64,000 nt of DNA from Myxococcales bacterium (GTDB taxonomy: Bacteria; Myxococcota_A; Polyangia; Polyangiales; Polyangiaceae). The notes below the pieces were generated by a model. The model did no database searches. It saw nothing but the letters and a program-made list of their open reading frames with translations, and was not told where the DNA came from. The translations under genes and the position numbers were made by a program. This document shows, piece by piece, positions 53,811 to 64,000 of this stretch (position 1 is its first letter; each line of letters starts with the position of its first letter). The stretch is from NCBI GenBank assembly GCA_016712525.1, contig JADJQX010000008.1, positions 62,001 to 126,000 on the forward strand, in the 5' to 3' direction.

Positions 53811-53863
53811 GGGGGAGCTCGCGGGCGCGCAGCCCGGAGGGCGAGCACCCGCGTGTGGGGGCA
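53811..53863 (+). repeat. Dispersed 54-bp repeat, copy C
   Basis: Third copy of the repeat seen at 44795-44848 and 45021-45074: GGGGGAG, GGGCGCGCAG, GGCGAGCACCCGCG, GTGGGGGCA, one base shorter. It lies in the 244-bp interval between the duplicated lipoproteins and the convergent Gly-rich gene. No other gene is in the interval. Confidence 0.68.
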
Positions 53864-53948
53864 TCCCTCTCGGCTTCTTTCGTCGTGTCGCCTCGGCTTG
53901 TCTCGTGTCGCTTGCGTCCGAGAGACGACCTCGCGTCTCTCGTGCCGA

Positions 53949-55691
53949 TCAGTTGCCGACGACGAGGAGCTCTTTGGCGAGCCCGGCCGTGCCCTTGGTG
54001 CCCGCGGGGGCGCCCGTGCCGCCCGAGCCGCCGTCGCCGCCCGTGCCCGCCGTGCCGAGCGTGCCCGTGTTGGTGGCCTCGGTCACGACGGCCGTCGGAG
54101 CGCGCGCGATGCGCACCGAGTGCCCACCCGCGCCACCACCGCCGCCCGCGCCGGAGCCACCGCCGCCGCCGTTGCCACCGCGCCCACCGGTGCCAGCCAC
54201 GGGGCCAGGAGAGCCCCCGCCCATGCCCGTGCCTCCGGGCTGGCCCGTCGCGCCGGTGCCACCCTTGCCGCCCGCGCCGCCGTTGCCGAGCGTGAACACG
54301 TTCGCCTCGACGACCGCCGTCGCGCCGCCGAGCAAGAGCCCGATGACCGAGCCGCCGCCGTCGCCGCCGCCGCCGCCAGGTCCACCCGCGCCGCCGCAGC
54401 CGCCCGAGCCACCGCCACCGGCGCCGTCGTCGTAGCAGATGGGCCACGAGCGCGCGGAGCTCCCGCCGCCACCGCCGCCGCCACCACCACCACCGTTGCC
54501 ACCGGCCGGGCCCGCGGCGCCCTTGGCGGCCACGTAGAGCCCGGTGACGACCGTACCGAGCGAGGCCGCGCCGACGCCACCTTGCGCAGGCACAGAGCCG
54601 GCCGCGCCCGGGTTTCCGGGGCCGCCGGGCCCGCCGCTACCGGACGAGATGCACGACGTGCCACCGCCGCCGCCGCCGCCGCTCGCGCCGCCCGCCCCGG
54701 GAGAGCCTGGCGCCCCGTCGTTGCCGGAGCCGTTCGAGCCGTTTCCGCCACGCCCGCCGGGAGAGGAACAGGTCGGGGCCGCGCCGCCCTGGCCGAAGCT
54801 CGAGCAGTTCGAGCAGCCGTTGCCGCCGACGTTGCCGTTGGGCGCCGGGGTCGCGCTCGGAGGCACACCGTTCGTGCCACCCGCGCCGGGGTTCGCGTTG
54901 CCGAGCAAGAGCACGTTCTTGCGCAAAAAGAGCTGGCCCGTGCCCCCGCCGACACGCACGCCGTACACGCTCTGGCCGTTCTGCGCCTCGCCGATCTTCA
55001 CGTCGATCGTGAGGTTCTCGACGTGCATCTCTTCTTTGATCTCTTGGATCAGGATGCCCGTGCCGGCGGTCGGGCCGGTCGTCGGCGCGACGATGGTGGT
55101 CGCGATGTCTTGGGTGCCGTTCTTGAGAGACCTACGGAACGGGAACGTGGGGTCGGCCTGGTTGAAGCCACCGTAGAGGCTCACACCCGAGGGGAGCTCG
55201 ACGGGCTCGGTGTATTTCTCGGCCGAGAGGCACACGGGGCGCTTCTTCGTGCCGGCTCCGGCGACCACCACCGCGCGGGCGATCGTCTTGAAGGGCTTCT
55301 GGCGGGTGCCGTCTCCCGTGTCGTTGCCGATCGACGTGGACACGTAGACGCACTCGTTCACCATGCCGTCGGAGCCGTCGCAGTTCGCGTCGATGAAGGC
55401 GATGTCGAAGGCGTCCTCTTCGCTCTTCTTCGTGCAGGCGTACTCGCAGCCGCAGTTCGCGCCGTCGCCCTTGCCGTCGAGGTTGTAGAAGCCCGCGGGG
55501 CACTTGCCCGGCTCGCACGTCGTGGGCGGGCGGGGCGCGCCGTCGGGCGTCGTGCCGCCGTCGGCGTCGACGATGTCATCGGGGAGCGTGTCGTCCTCGG
55601 CGACGACCGAACCGGTCGCGCAGCCCACCACGGCGACCGCGAGGGCGACGAAGCCCACGAGGGGGAGAAGCGAAAGCGACGACGACTTCAT
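53949..55691 (-). CDS. Glycine-rich lipoprotein with DUF1565-like N-terminal domain
   Basis: A 580-residue lipoprotein (signal ending VAVVGC, anchor Cys24). Residues about 55-240 contain a Cys-rich start (CEPGKCPAGFYNLDGKGDG, CGCEYAC) and a DUF1565/pectate-lyase-type beta-helix segment: CVYVSTSIGNDTGDGTRQKP then FKTIARAVVVAGAGTKKRP. Residues about 265-555 are an extreme Gly-rich tract of GGN, GGGG and GAGG units, similar in composition to mycobacterial PGRS. The C-terminus GTKGTAGLAKELLVVGN is ordinary. It is presumably a surface-exposed adhesive or matrix protein. A GAGGAG site precedes ATG 55691. Long secondary frames on the other strand are a product of the repeat. Confidence 0.85.
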   Translation of the reverse strand: MKSSSLSLLPLVGFVALAVAVVGCATGSVVAEDDTLPDDIVDADGGTTPDGAPRPPTTCEPGKCPAGFYNLDGKGDGANCGCEYACTKKSEEDAFDIAFIDANCDGSDGMVNECVYVSTSIGNDTGDGTRQKPFKTIARAVVVAGAGTKKRPVCLSAEKYTEPVELPSGVSLYGGFNQADPTFPFRRSLKNGTQDIATTIVAPTTGPTAGTGILIQEIKEEMHVENLTIDVKIGEAQNGQSVYGVRVGGGTGQLFLRKNVLLLGNANPGAGGTNGVPPSATPAPNGNVGGNGCSNCSSFGQGGAAPTCSSPGGRGGNGSNGSGNDGAPGSPGAGGASGGGGGGGTSCISSGSGGPGGPGNPGAAGSVPAQGGVGAASLGTVVTGLYVAAKGAAGPAGGNGGGGGGGGGGGSSARSWPICYDDGAGGGGSGGCGGAGGPGGGGGDGGGSVIGLLLGGATAVVEANVFTLGNGGAGGKGGTGATGQPGGTGMGGGSPGPVAGTGGRGGNGGGGGSGAGGGGGAGGHSVRIARAPTAVVTEATNTGTLGTAGTGGDGGSGGTGAPAGTKGTAGLAKELLVVGN

Positions 55692-55888
55692 ACGAGCGGC
55701 TCCTCGAGGAACACGGCGACCTCGCAGGATCGATTCGTTCCCCTACCGAATGGACGTGACACACTCGGCGCTCCCCTGCCAAGGGGGCACGAACGCCGAG
55801 GCGCCGAAGAGACCCCACGAGCCCGCCCCCGCTGGTGGGAGGCGCGTGGTCGTAGGTACCCTCTTCGGCGACAAGGTAGGATGCCCGA

Positions 55889-56074
55889 TCAGCCGGGCGG
55901 GACGGGCGCGGCGCTTCCCGAGCCGGGCGGGGCCGGCATGTCCGGAACGGCGCCGGCGTCACCGTCGATCGAGTCGGGGGTGAGCGGCGGCTTGTCGGGG
56001 CCGCACGCGACGACGATACCTGCTGCCAATCCGACGAGCGCCACGAGCGCCCAGGGCACGAGCTTCGTATTCAT
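55889..56074 (-). CDS. Small lipoprotein
   Basis: A 61-residue protein: MNTKLVPWALVALVGLAAGI then VVAC, a clean lipoprotein signal with the anchor near residue 24, followed by a Pro/Asp/Gly-rich mature peptide (GPDKPPLTPDSIDGDAGAVP) ending APVPPG. A GGGAGA site lies eight bases before ATG 56074. The mature peptide has no folded-domain character, so it is likely a disordered anchor or small accessory protein. It is followed by 197 bp without a gene before the Gly-rich gene start. Confidence 0.7.
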   Translation of the reverse strand: MNTKLVPWALVALVGLAAGIVVACGPDKPPLTPDSIDGDAGAVPDMPAPPGSGSAAPVPPG

Positions 56075-56356
56075 TCGAGCATTCTCCCGTGGCCGCGCGG
56101 CCTGCCGAACCGAGCCGGATCGCGCGCGAGCCGAAACCCCTTTTTACCTCTGCGGAATCCGTCGGTCAAAAACCGTGGCCTGCCTCGACGACACGACCAC
56201 GTGCGTCGTCCGGGCGCGTCGTGAGGAGCGCGGCCCGTAGGTGCGCTCCCCGGAGCCCAGGCCGTCATTCCGGGGGCCGGGGCCGATTTCCGAGAAAGGT
56301 CGCGCCGGATGCGGCAACATGCGTGCGTCTCCCCATCGGCCCTTCTCGAAAGCCCC

Positions 56357-58258
56357 ATGCCCATCCTCAAGTGGTTCCCCACCCAAGGCTCGCCCCGCAC
56401 GTTCGTGATCTACAAGCCGATGACGACCATCGGCCGCGCGATGGGCAACGACATCGCGGTCCCGGTGGCCGGCCTCGCCGACGCGCACGCCCAGATCGTC
56501 TTCGACGGGCGGGACTTCAACCTCGACGAGATCGACAAGGTCGGTGAGATCCAGATCAACACCAAGAAGAAGCGCCGCGCGCGCCTCGTGCACGGCGACC
56601 GCCTCACGCTCGGCGCGGGCGAGTTCCTCTTCAGCATGTTCGACGAGCCGGTGAACGTGCGCATCCAGCAGCAGCCCGAGACGTCGCTCACCCAGCTCGA
56701 GCAGCCCCTCTCGATGCCCACCTCGGTGAACCACCTCGCCGGCGTGCGAAAGCTCCACGAGTTCAGCGAGAAGCTCATGACCATGAAGGACCTCGAGGAG
56801 CTGCTCGAGGCCATGCTCGACGCGGTCATCGAGGTCACGGGCGCCGAAAAGGGCCTCATTTTGCTCCTCGACGACGCCTACACCGGCGCCACCCCCGCGG
56901 GCGAGAGCAAGGCCCACGTGCGCGCCTCGCGCCACGTCAACAAGGAGACCATCACCGACCCGAGCGGCCAGGTCTCCGACAGCATCGTCCGCCGCGTCAT
57001 CGAGACGGGCCGCCCGCTCATCGTCTCGGACGCCCTCACCGACGACCAGTTCGGCTCGAGCAAGAGCGTCGTGGCGCTCCGCCTCTCGAGCGTCATGTGT
57101 GCCCCGCTCGTGGCGCAAGGGCACGTCGTGGGCGCCCTCTACGTCGGCAACGACCGCGTGAAGGGCCTCTTCCAGAAGTCCCAGATCGATCTCCTCAGCA
57201 TCTTCGCGGGCCAGGCGTCGCTCATCTTGCAGAACGCGATGCTCCTCTCGACGCTCCGCGCCGACAAGGAGAAGCTCGCCGCCGAGCTCAAGGACAAGCG
57301 CTTCGGCGAGATCATCGGCGTGTGCCCGTCGATGATGGAGGTCTTCCGCAAGCTCCAGAAGGTCGCGACGACCGACATCAGCGTCCTCATCACCGGCGAG
57401 ACCGGCACGGGCAAGGAGCTCATCGCGCGCGAGGTGCACCGGCGCTCGAACCGCGCGAACGGCCCCTTCGTCGTCATCAACTGCGGCGCCATCCCCGAGA
57501 ACCTCATCGAGAGCGAGCTCTTCGGCCACGTGAAGGGCGCGTTCACCGGCGCCATCGCGTCGAGGCCCGGGAAATTCCAGGCCGCCGATCGCGGCACCCT
57601 CTTCTTGGACGAGATCGGCGAGCTCCCGCTGAACCTCCAGGTGAAGCTCCTCCGCGCGCTCCAGGAGCGCGTCGTCTTCCGCGTCGGCGACTCGAAGCCC
57701 GAGAAGGTCGACATCCGCATCGTCGCGGCGACGAACCGCGTGCTCGAAGAAGAGATCCGCGCCGGCCGGTTCCGCGAGGACCTCTACTACCGCCTCAACG
57801 TCGTGAACCTCTTCCTCCCGGCGCTCCGCCAGCGCGGCGACGACGTGGTCATCATCGCCAAGGCCCTCCTCTCGAAGTACGCCGACGAGCTCAAGAGCTC
57901 GGTGCAGGGGTTTACGCCCCAGGCGCTCGCCGCCATCAAGAAAAACCCCTGGCCCGGCAACATCCGCCAGCTCGAAAACCGCATCAAGAAGGCCCTCGTC
58001 TTGTGCGACAAGGCCCTCCTCGGCGTCGAGGATCTCGAGCTCGATCAGGCGGGCGAGAGCCCCATCTTGCCGCTCGAGAAGGCCAAAGAAGAGTTCCAGC
58101 GCAAGTACGTGCTCGAGGTGCTCGAGCGCAACAACGGCAACCGCACCCAGACCGCGCGCGACCTCGGCGTCGATCCGCGGACGATCTTCCGGTACCTCGA
58201 GCGTGAGCACAACCCGATGCCGAGCGGCGCCGGAGGCTCCCCGGGCTCCGACAAGTAA
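56357..58258 (+). CDS. Sigma-54-dependent activator: FHA-GAF-AAA+-Fis
   Basis: A 633-residue enhancer-binding protein. FHA domain, residues about 1-100 (TTIGRAMGNDIAVP); GAF domain, about 130-300 (LLEAMLDAVIEVTGAEKGLI); AAA+ domain, about 310-555, with Walker A GETGTGKELIAREVH, the sigma-54-contacting GAFTGAI loop and Walker B GTLFLDEIGELPL; HTH_8/Fis, about 585-625 (NRTQTARDLGVDPRTIFRYL). FHA instead of a receiver domain means it responds to Ser/Thr kinases, a myxobacterial hallmark. The usual Ser of the FHA SxxH motif is Ala here (GLADAHAQI), which may weaken phosphothreonine binding. ATG 56357 gives the normal FHA start. Confidence 0.95.
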   Translation: MPILKWFPTQGSPRTFVIYKPMTTIGRAMGNDIAVPVAGLADAHAQIVFDGRDFNLDEIDKVGEIQINTKKKRRARLVHGDRLTLGAGEFLFSMFDEPVNVRIQQQPETSLTQLEQPLSMPTSVNHLAGVRKLHEFSEKLMTMKDLEELLEAMLDAVIEVTGAEKGLILLLDDAYTGATPAGESKAHVRASRHVNKETITDPSGQVSDSIVRRVIETGRPLIVSDALTDDQFGSSKSVVALRLSSVMCAPLVAQGHVVGALYVGNDRVKGLFQKSQIDLLSIFAGQASLILQNAMLLSTLRADKEKLAAELKDKRFGEIIGVCPSMMEVFRKLQKVATTDISVLITGETGTGKELIAREVHRRSNRANGPFVVINCGAIPENLIESELFGHVKGAFTGAIASRPGKFQAADRGTLFLDEIGELPLNLQVKLLRALQERVVFRVGDSKPEKVDIRIVAATNRVLEEEIRAGRFREDLYYRLNVVNLFLPALRQRGDDVVIIAKALLSKYADELKSSVQGFTPQALAAIKKNPWPGNIRQLENRIKKALVLCDKALLGVEDLELDQAGESPILPLEKAKEEFQRKYVLEVLERNNGNRTQTARDLGVDPRTIFRYLEREHNPMPSGAGGSPGSDK

Positions 58259-58269
58259 GAGGGGCCGCG

Positions 58270-58893
58270 GTGATCTCGCTCGGCGCGCTCGTCTCGCAGC
58301 TCTTCTCGCGCGAGAAGAAACAGAAGGCCGAAGAGGCGCGTCGGGCGCTCGTCGAGCGCTTCGCGGGGCAGGCCCACAAGGCCCTCACCGAGGCGGCGGA
58401 GCGCACCGGGCTCACCGCCGGACCCGACTACGAGCCGAGCCTCACGGGGCTCCTCGGCGGCGCGACGGTGGAGGTCGGACTCGCCGAGACGGGCGACGAG
58501 GGCCTCATGATGCGTTTTTCGGCCAGCGCCGCGCAGAAGCGCCCCCTCGTGCTCACCCTCGCCCCTCGTCCACGTGGGCTCCTCGCGCTCGTCAAGAAGC
58601 CCAAGGCGCTCGGGATCCCCGAGCTCGACGAGACCTTCTCGTCCGACGCGAGCTCCGTCGACGAGGCGCGCGCCGTGCTCGGGGAGCGCTCGGTCACGAT
58701 GCTGCTCTCGCTCCCGGACCGCATGCCCCTCTACTTCGACCTCCGCGACGGCAAGGCCACGCTCGACGTGAGCGGCGTCGAGCTCGACCCCGAGCGCATC
58801 GTCGCGATCCTCGCGTGGCTCGCGGAGGTCGTGACCGGCAAGGCCTCGGGCCCACCGTACCGCGCGCCCGCCAACGAGCAAGAAACGCCCTAA
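58270..58893 (+). CDS. Hypothetical protein downstream of the sigma-54 activator
   Basis: A 207-residue soluble protein starting at GTG 58270 behind GAGGGG, 11 bases after the activator's stop and so probably in its operon. The N-terminus is a charged helix (SREKKQKAEEARRALVERFA). The rest is mixed alpha/beta (YEPSLTGLLGGATVEVGLAE, RPLVLTLAPRPRGLLALVKK, RMPLYFDLRDGKATLDVSG). No signal peptide and no named family. Operon position suggests a role with the FHA regulator. Confidence 0.75.
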   Translation: MISLGALVSQLFSREKKQKAEEARRALVERFAGQAHKALTEAAERTGLTAGPDYEPSLTGLLGGATVEVGLAETGDEGLMMRFSASAAQKRPLVLTLAPRPRGLLALVKKPKALGIPELDETFSSDASSVDEARAVLGERSVTMLLSLPDRMPLYFDLRDGKATLDVSGVELDPERIVAILAWLAEVVTGKASGPPYRAPANEQETP

Positions 58894-58984
58894 CATCCAG
58901 CACTTGCGGCATGGCGACCGCGCCTCGCCCATCGACCCGAGCAAAGAGCTGTCGTGTGCGCCAGGGTCGTCTACGATCGACCGG

Positions 58985-59719
58985 GTGAAGGTCGATCCCA
59001 AACGGTTCTTCTCTCTCGTCACCGCCATCGCCGGGATCACCGCGTGCGCCAAGGAGCCGGCGCCCGAGACCCCGCCCCTCGCCCCGCTCGAGGTGCGCGT
59101 ACCGCCACAGCCCGAGGCGCCCTCGGCGACGGTCGCCATCACCCAGCCTCCTCCCCAGCCCGCGCAAGAGGCGGCTTCGCCCCTGCCCGCCCCGGTGGCC
59201 GAGGTCGCTCAGGCCTCGGCGATCGACACCTTCGACCCGAACGCCAAGCACACGTGCTCGGAGCTGCGCTGCCCGGGAGGCCCCGCGGCCGAGGCGATGC
59301 GCGTGCTCATGCACGACTGCCGCAAGCTCGAGAAGGGCCTCCGCCCGGAGCATTTCCAGCGCTTCGTGCAGTGCATGCTGCGCCAGAACAACACGCGGAG
59401 CACCTGCGACCTAAGGCTCGTCAGCACCGACCCGGGCGACTGCCTCGAGCGCTGGTCCGACCCGAAGGTGCTCGACCCCAAGGCCACGGCGGCCTGCGCA
59501 CCCGTCGTCCAAAAGTGCGCGGGGAGGCCCGCCCCCGTGCCACGGCAGAAGCCCATGGGAGGACCTGCGCCGGCGCCGAAGGTGCTCACCTCGGCCGAGT
59601 GCGCGGGCATCCTGTCGGTCACGAAGGACGGCGAGCGACCCCGGATGGTCGCGTGCATGACCGAGTACTGCGAAGAGGCCCCGCGCCTTTGCTACATGGA
59701 TGTCGGCGGGCGGCTCTGA
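58985..59719 (+). CDS. Lipoprotein of unknown function
   Basis: A 244-residue lipoprotein starting at GTG 58985. A short signal VKVDPKRFFSLVTAIAGI ends in TAC with the anchor near residue 21. A Pro/Ala-rich linker follows to about residue 78. The mature C-terminal domain has ten or so Cys at regular spacing (CSELRCPGG, CRKLEKGLRPEHFQRFVQC, CAPVVQKC, CMTEYCEEAPRLC), which suggests a disulphide-rich helical fold. The frame is open upstream but without a signal. It precedes glyS by 45 bases on the same strand. Confidence 0.75.
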   Translation: MKVDPKRFFSLVTAIAGITACAKEPAPETPPLAPLEVRVPPQPEAPSATVAITQPPPQPAQEAASPLPAPVAEVAQASAIDTFDPNAKHTCSELRCPGGPAAEAMRVLMHDCRKLEKGLRPEHFQRFVQCMLRQNNTRSTCDLRLVSTDPGDCLERWSDPKVLDPKATAACAPVVQKCAGRPAPVPRQKPMGGPAPAPKVLTSAECAGILSVTKDGERPRMVACMTEYCEEAPRLCYMDVGGRL

Positions 59720-59764
59720 ATTCCCGCACAGATCCCGCGAGGGGCGAAGTATAAGGGGCGCGTC

Positions 59765-61882
59765 ATGCCCGAGACGGACACGCTTCTCCTCGAAATCGGC
59801 TGCGAAGAGCTCCCCTCCTCGTTCGTGGACGCCGCCCTCGCGGCCCTCCCCACGCTCGTGCGCGAGAGGCTCGCGGCGCTTCGTTTGCCCCACGGCGAGC
59901 TCCGCGCGCTCGGCACACCGCGGCGCCTCGCGGTGGTCGTGCCCGAGCTCGCCCTCGCCCAGGCCGATCTCGACGAAGAGGTCGTAGGCCCGCCCGAGGC
60001 CGCGGCCTTCAAGGACGGCGCCCCCACCAAGGCCGCCGAGGCGTTCGCCACGAAGCTCGGCGTCGAGGTCGCGTCGCTCGTCGTCAAAGACTTCACCGCC
60101 AGCGGCAAACAGAAGGCGGGCCGCTTCGTCACGGGTCGCCGCGTCGAGAAGGGGCGCCCCGCGAAGGACCTCCTCGGGCCCGTGCTCACCGAGATCTGCG
60201 AGAAGATCCCGTTCCGCAAGTCGATGCGCTGGGGCACCTCGGGGGACGCCGCCTTCGGCCGCCCCGTGCAGTGGCTCGTCGCGCTGCTCGGCGCCGACAC
60301 GATCACGTTCTCGTTCGCCAACGTGGTCTCCGATCGCGTGTCGCGCGGGCACCGCTTCCTCTCCGAGGGCACCTTCTCGCTCGCCCACGCCTCGGACTAC
60401 GAGGCCGCCCTCTCCGAGCGCCACGTGCTCGTCGACCGCAAGGCCCGCGAGGCCTTGATGATGGAACGTGTCGCCAAGGCCGCCGAGCTCGCCGGGGGCA
60501 AACACGACGCCGATCCGAGCCTCGTCCCCGAGAACGCGTCCCTCGTCGAGGAGCCGTTCGTCGTCACGGGCTCGTTCGACGAGCGCTTCCTCGCCCTCCC
60601 GGCCGACGTGATCCGCGCGGTCGCCCGCGGCCACCAGAAGTACTTCTGCGTCGAGACGGGCCCCGACACGCTCGTGCCTCGGTACGTCGCCGTCGTCAAC
60701 ACGGCGCTCGCCCCCGACGTCATCGCCAAAGGCATCGGCCGCGTCATGCGCGCGCGCCTCGCCGACGCGGAGTTTTTCTTCGGCGAGGACAAGAAGGCCA
60801 AGCTCGAGGACCGCATCGAGAAGCTCTCGGGCATCGTGTTCCACAACCGCCTCGGCACCGTGCGCGAGAAGGTCGCGCGCGTCGAGCGCCTCGCCGGTAT
60901 CCTCGCGGATCATCTCGGGTTTTCGCCACCCGAGCGCGCCCGGGTGGCCCGCGCGGCGCACCTCTGCAAGTTCGACCTCGTGTCGCTCATGGTGGGCGAG
61001 TTCCCCGAGCTCCAAGGCTCGATGGGCCGCACGTACGCCCTCGCCGCGGGCGAAGAAGCGACCGTCGCCGACGCCATCCGCGATCACTACATGCCCCTCG
61101 GCGGCACGAGCCCCGTCCCGACCGACGGCGTCGCTGTCGTGGTCGCCCTCGCCGACAGGCTCGACTCGCTCACGGGCTGCTTCGCGGTCGGCCTCTCGCC
61201 CACGGGGGCGGCCGATCCCTTCGCGCTCCGCCGCGCCTGCATCGCCATCTTGCGCACCATCGTCGAGAACGCAGAGGCCCTCCCGGCCCTCGGCGCGCTC
61301 GATCTCGGCGCCGTGCTCCAAGACGCGTACCTCGGCCTCGAGGGCAAGAAGCTCGATCTCTCCTGCGACGAGACCACGAAGAAGGTCCTCGATTTCGCCA
61401 TGGAGCGCCTCCGCGGGCTCATCGCCGGAGAGACGTCGACCCCCGTCGCCGACGCCGTCCTCGGAGACGACGCCGTGCTCTTCCCGGCCCGCGCGTTCGT
61501 CCGCGCGCGTGTGCTCTCGCGGGCCGTGGTCGGCGGCGAGCCCTGGCTCGAGAAGGCCCGCACCGTGGCGAAGCGCCTCTCCGGCATCGCGAAGGACGCA
61601 ACCCCCGTGCTCCACGGCAAAGACGTGTTCACGAAAGAAGACGACGCCACCATCGTCGACGTCGTCGGCCGCATCGCCTCGGCCACGGGCGATCTCACCA
61701 CCGAAGCGCGTGTCCGCGAGGGCATGTCCCACGCCGAGGACGTGGCCGAGCGCCTCGACGCGATCTTCGTGCGCACCCTCGTGAACGACCCGGCCGACGC
61801 CCTCACCCCGAAGCGCCTCGAGGTGCTCGCTTACGGGGCGCAGGCCATGCGGAAAATCGCAGACTTTTCGCGCCTTTCCTGA
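59765..61882 (+). CDS. glyS: Glycyl-tRNA synthetase beta subunit
   Basis: A 705-residue subunit of the alpha2-beta2 bacterial GlyRS, needed with GlyQ to charge tRNA-Gly. Recognised segments are the N-terminal LLLEIGCEELPSSFVDAAL, LGTPRRLAVVVPEL, the central FRKSMRWGTSGDAAFGRPVQ and VARGHQKYFCVETG, and the C-terminal DALR anticodon-binding region (GVAVVVALADRLDSLTGCFA, SPTGAADPFALRRACIAILR). Length is normal. An AAGGGG site lies seven bases before ATG 59765. The glyQ gene is not in the window, so the two subunits are apparently not adjacent here. An intrinsic terminator follows at 61937. Confidence 0.97.
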   Translation: MPETDTLLLEIGCEELPSSFVDAALAALPTLVRERLAALRLPHGELRALGTPRRLAVVVPELALAQADLDEEVVGPPEAAAFKDGAPTKAAEAFATKLGVEVASLVVKDFTASGKQKAGRFVTGRRVEKGRPAKDLLGPVLTEICEKIPFRKSMRWGTSGDAAFGRPVQWLVALLGADTITFSFANVVSDRVSRGHRFLSEGTFSLAHASDYEAALSERHVLVDRKAREALMMERVAKAAELAGGKHDADPSLVPENASLVEEPFVVTGSFDERFLALPADVIRAVARGHQKYFCVETGPDTLVPRYVAVVNTALAPDVIAKGIGRVMRARLADAEFFFGEDKKAKLEDRIEKLSGIVFHNRLGTVREKVARVERLAGILADHLGFSPPERARVARAAHLCKFDLVSLMVGEFPELQGSMGRTYALAAGEEATVADAIRDHYMPLGGTSPVPTDGVAVVVALADRLDSLTGCFAVGLSPTGAADPFALRRACIAILRTIVENAEALPALGALDLGAVLQDAYLGLEGKKLDLSCDETTKKVLDFAMERLRGLIAGETSTPVADAVLGDDAVLFPARAFVRARVLSRAVVGGEPWLEKARTVAKRLSGIAKDATPVLHGKDVFTKEDDATIVDVVGRIASATGDLTTEARVREGMSHAEDVAERLDAIFVRTLVNDPADALTPKRLEVLAYGAQAMRKIADFSRLS

Positions 61883-61936
61883 GCGCCTGCGGCCGCCGGG
61901 CCTCGATGTAGGCCCGTGTAGGCTCTTGCCGAATCG

Positions 61937-61964
61937 GAAACGCCGCCCGAGGGCGTTTCTTTCG
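61937..61964 (+). terminator. Intrinsic terminator after glyS
   Basis: GAAACGCC (61937-61944), a seven-base loop, GGCGTTTC (61952-61959), then TTTC. The perfect eight-pair stem with flanking A and T bases is the form of a rho-independent, probably bidirectional, terminator. It lies 55 bases after the glyS stop and 37 before ppdK. Confidence 0.75.
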
Positions 61965-62000
61965 GAGGCTCACGGCCGGCCGGCGCTAAAGTGACGCGCC

Positions 62001-64000
<2,000 letters not shown>

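Overview
The window is very GC-rich with strong G/C at third codon positions. It is packed with lipoprotein signal peptides, Cys-rich DUF4215/fibro-slime proteins, Gly- and Asp-rich surface proteins, SUMF1-fold lipoproteins, c-type cytochrome lipoproteins and an FHA-GAF-AAA+-Fis sigma-54 activator. This points to a Gram-negative predatory or soil bacterium of the Myxococcota, most like Polyangiales (Sorangiineae-type). That assignment is an inference from gene content. No rRNA, tRNA, CRISPR array, prophage or intact insertion sequence was seen.

Layout. 1-5.7 kb: cell-envelope lipoproteins, including a fibro-slime protein and a three-gene operon ending in a SUMF1-fold protein. 5.7-21.1 kb: mostly metabolic and regulatory genes. 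These are a PhoH-type ATPase, tryptophan 2,3-dioxygenase, L-serine dehydratase, an S1P-lyase-like PLP enzyme overlapping its TetR regulator, a DUF2239 protein, a DUF4388/TPR protein, an OmpR-type two-component pair, an ABC-F ATPase, an LrgA/LrgB pair and class I fumarase. 21.1-25.2 kb: a 205-bp MITE-like element, an SGNH esterase, a large hexanucleotide/29-bp repeat tract and a second SUMF1 lipoprotein. 25.4-31.4 kb: a DUF1704 metallopeptidase and an operon of a TonB-dependent receptor with a built-in TonB-C-like domain followed by two lipoproteins. 31.6-38.5 kb: a GT-C type membrane glycosyltransferase, a cytochrome c/copper-monooxygenase-like lipoprotein, and an operon of signal peptidase I flanked by two lipoproteins. 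38.6-43.7 kb: gpsA, a (PYPQQ)n membrane protein, an XRE-cupin regulator, a small membrane protein behind a near-perfect sigma-54 promoter, and a DTW-domain protein with an extra C-terminal domain. 43.8-56.1 kb: an accessory-looking stretch of secreted proteins of unknown function, two tandem duplications, several intergenic repeat families and a DUF559 nuclease. 56.3-64 kb: the sigma-54 activator with two small downstream genes, glyS and the 5' two-thirds of ppdK.

How genes work together. Start/stop overlaps (ATGA, GTGA or TGATG) define several tight operons: 5651-3711, PLP enzyme-tetR, lrgA-lrgB, TonB receptor-lipoprotein, lipoprotein-lepB-small lipoprotein, the 42060/42494 pair, the paralogue pair 47872/48810 and the dihaem lipoprotein with its follower. 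Most unknowns carry export signals, so the unexplained biology here is mainly at the cell surface. The most novel-looking DNA features are intergenic: a TA-flanked MITE abutting a start codon, a large inverted hexamer tract, a 42-bp palindromic array, and a dispersed 54-bp repeat with three copies here.
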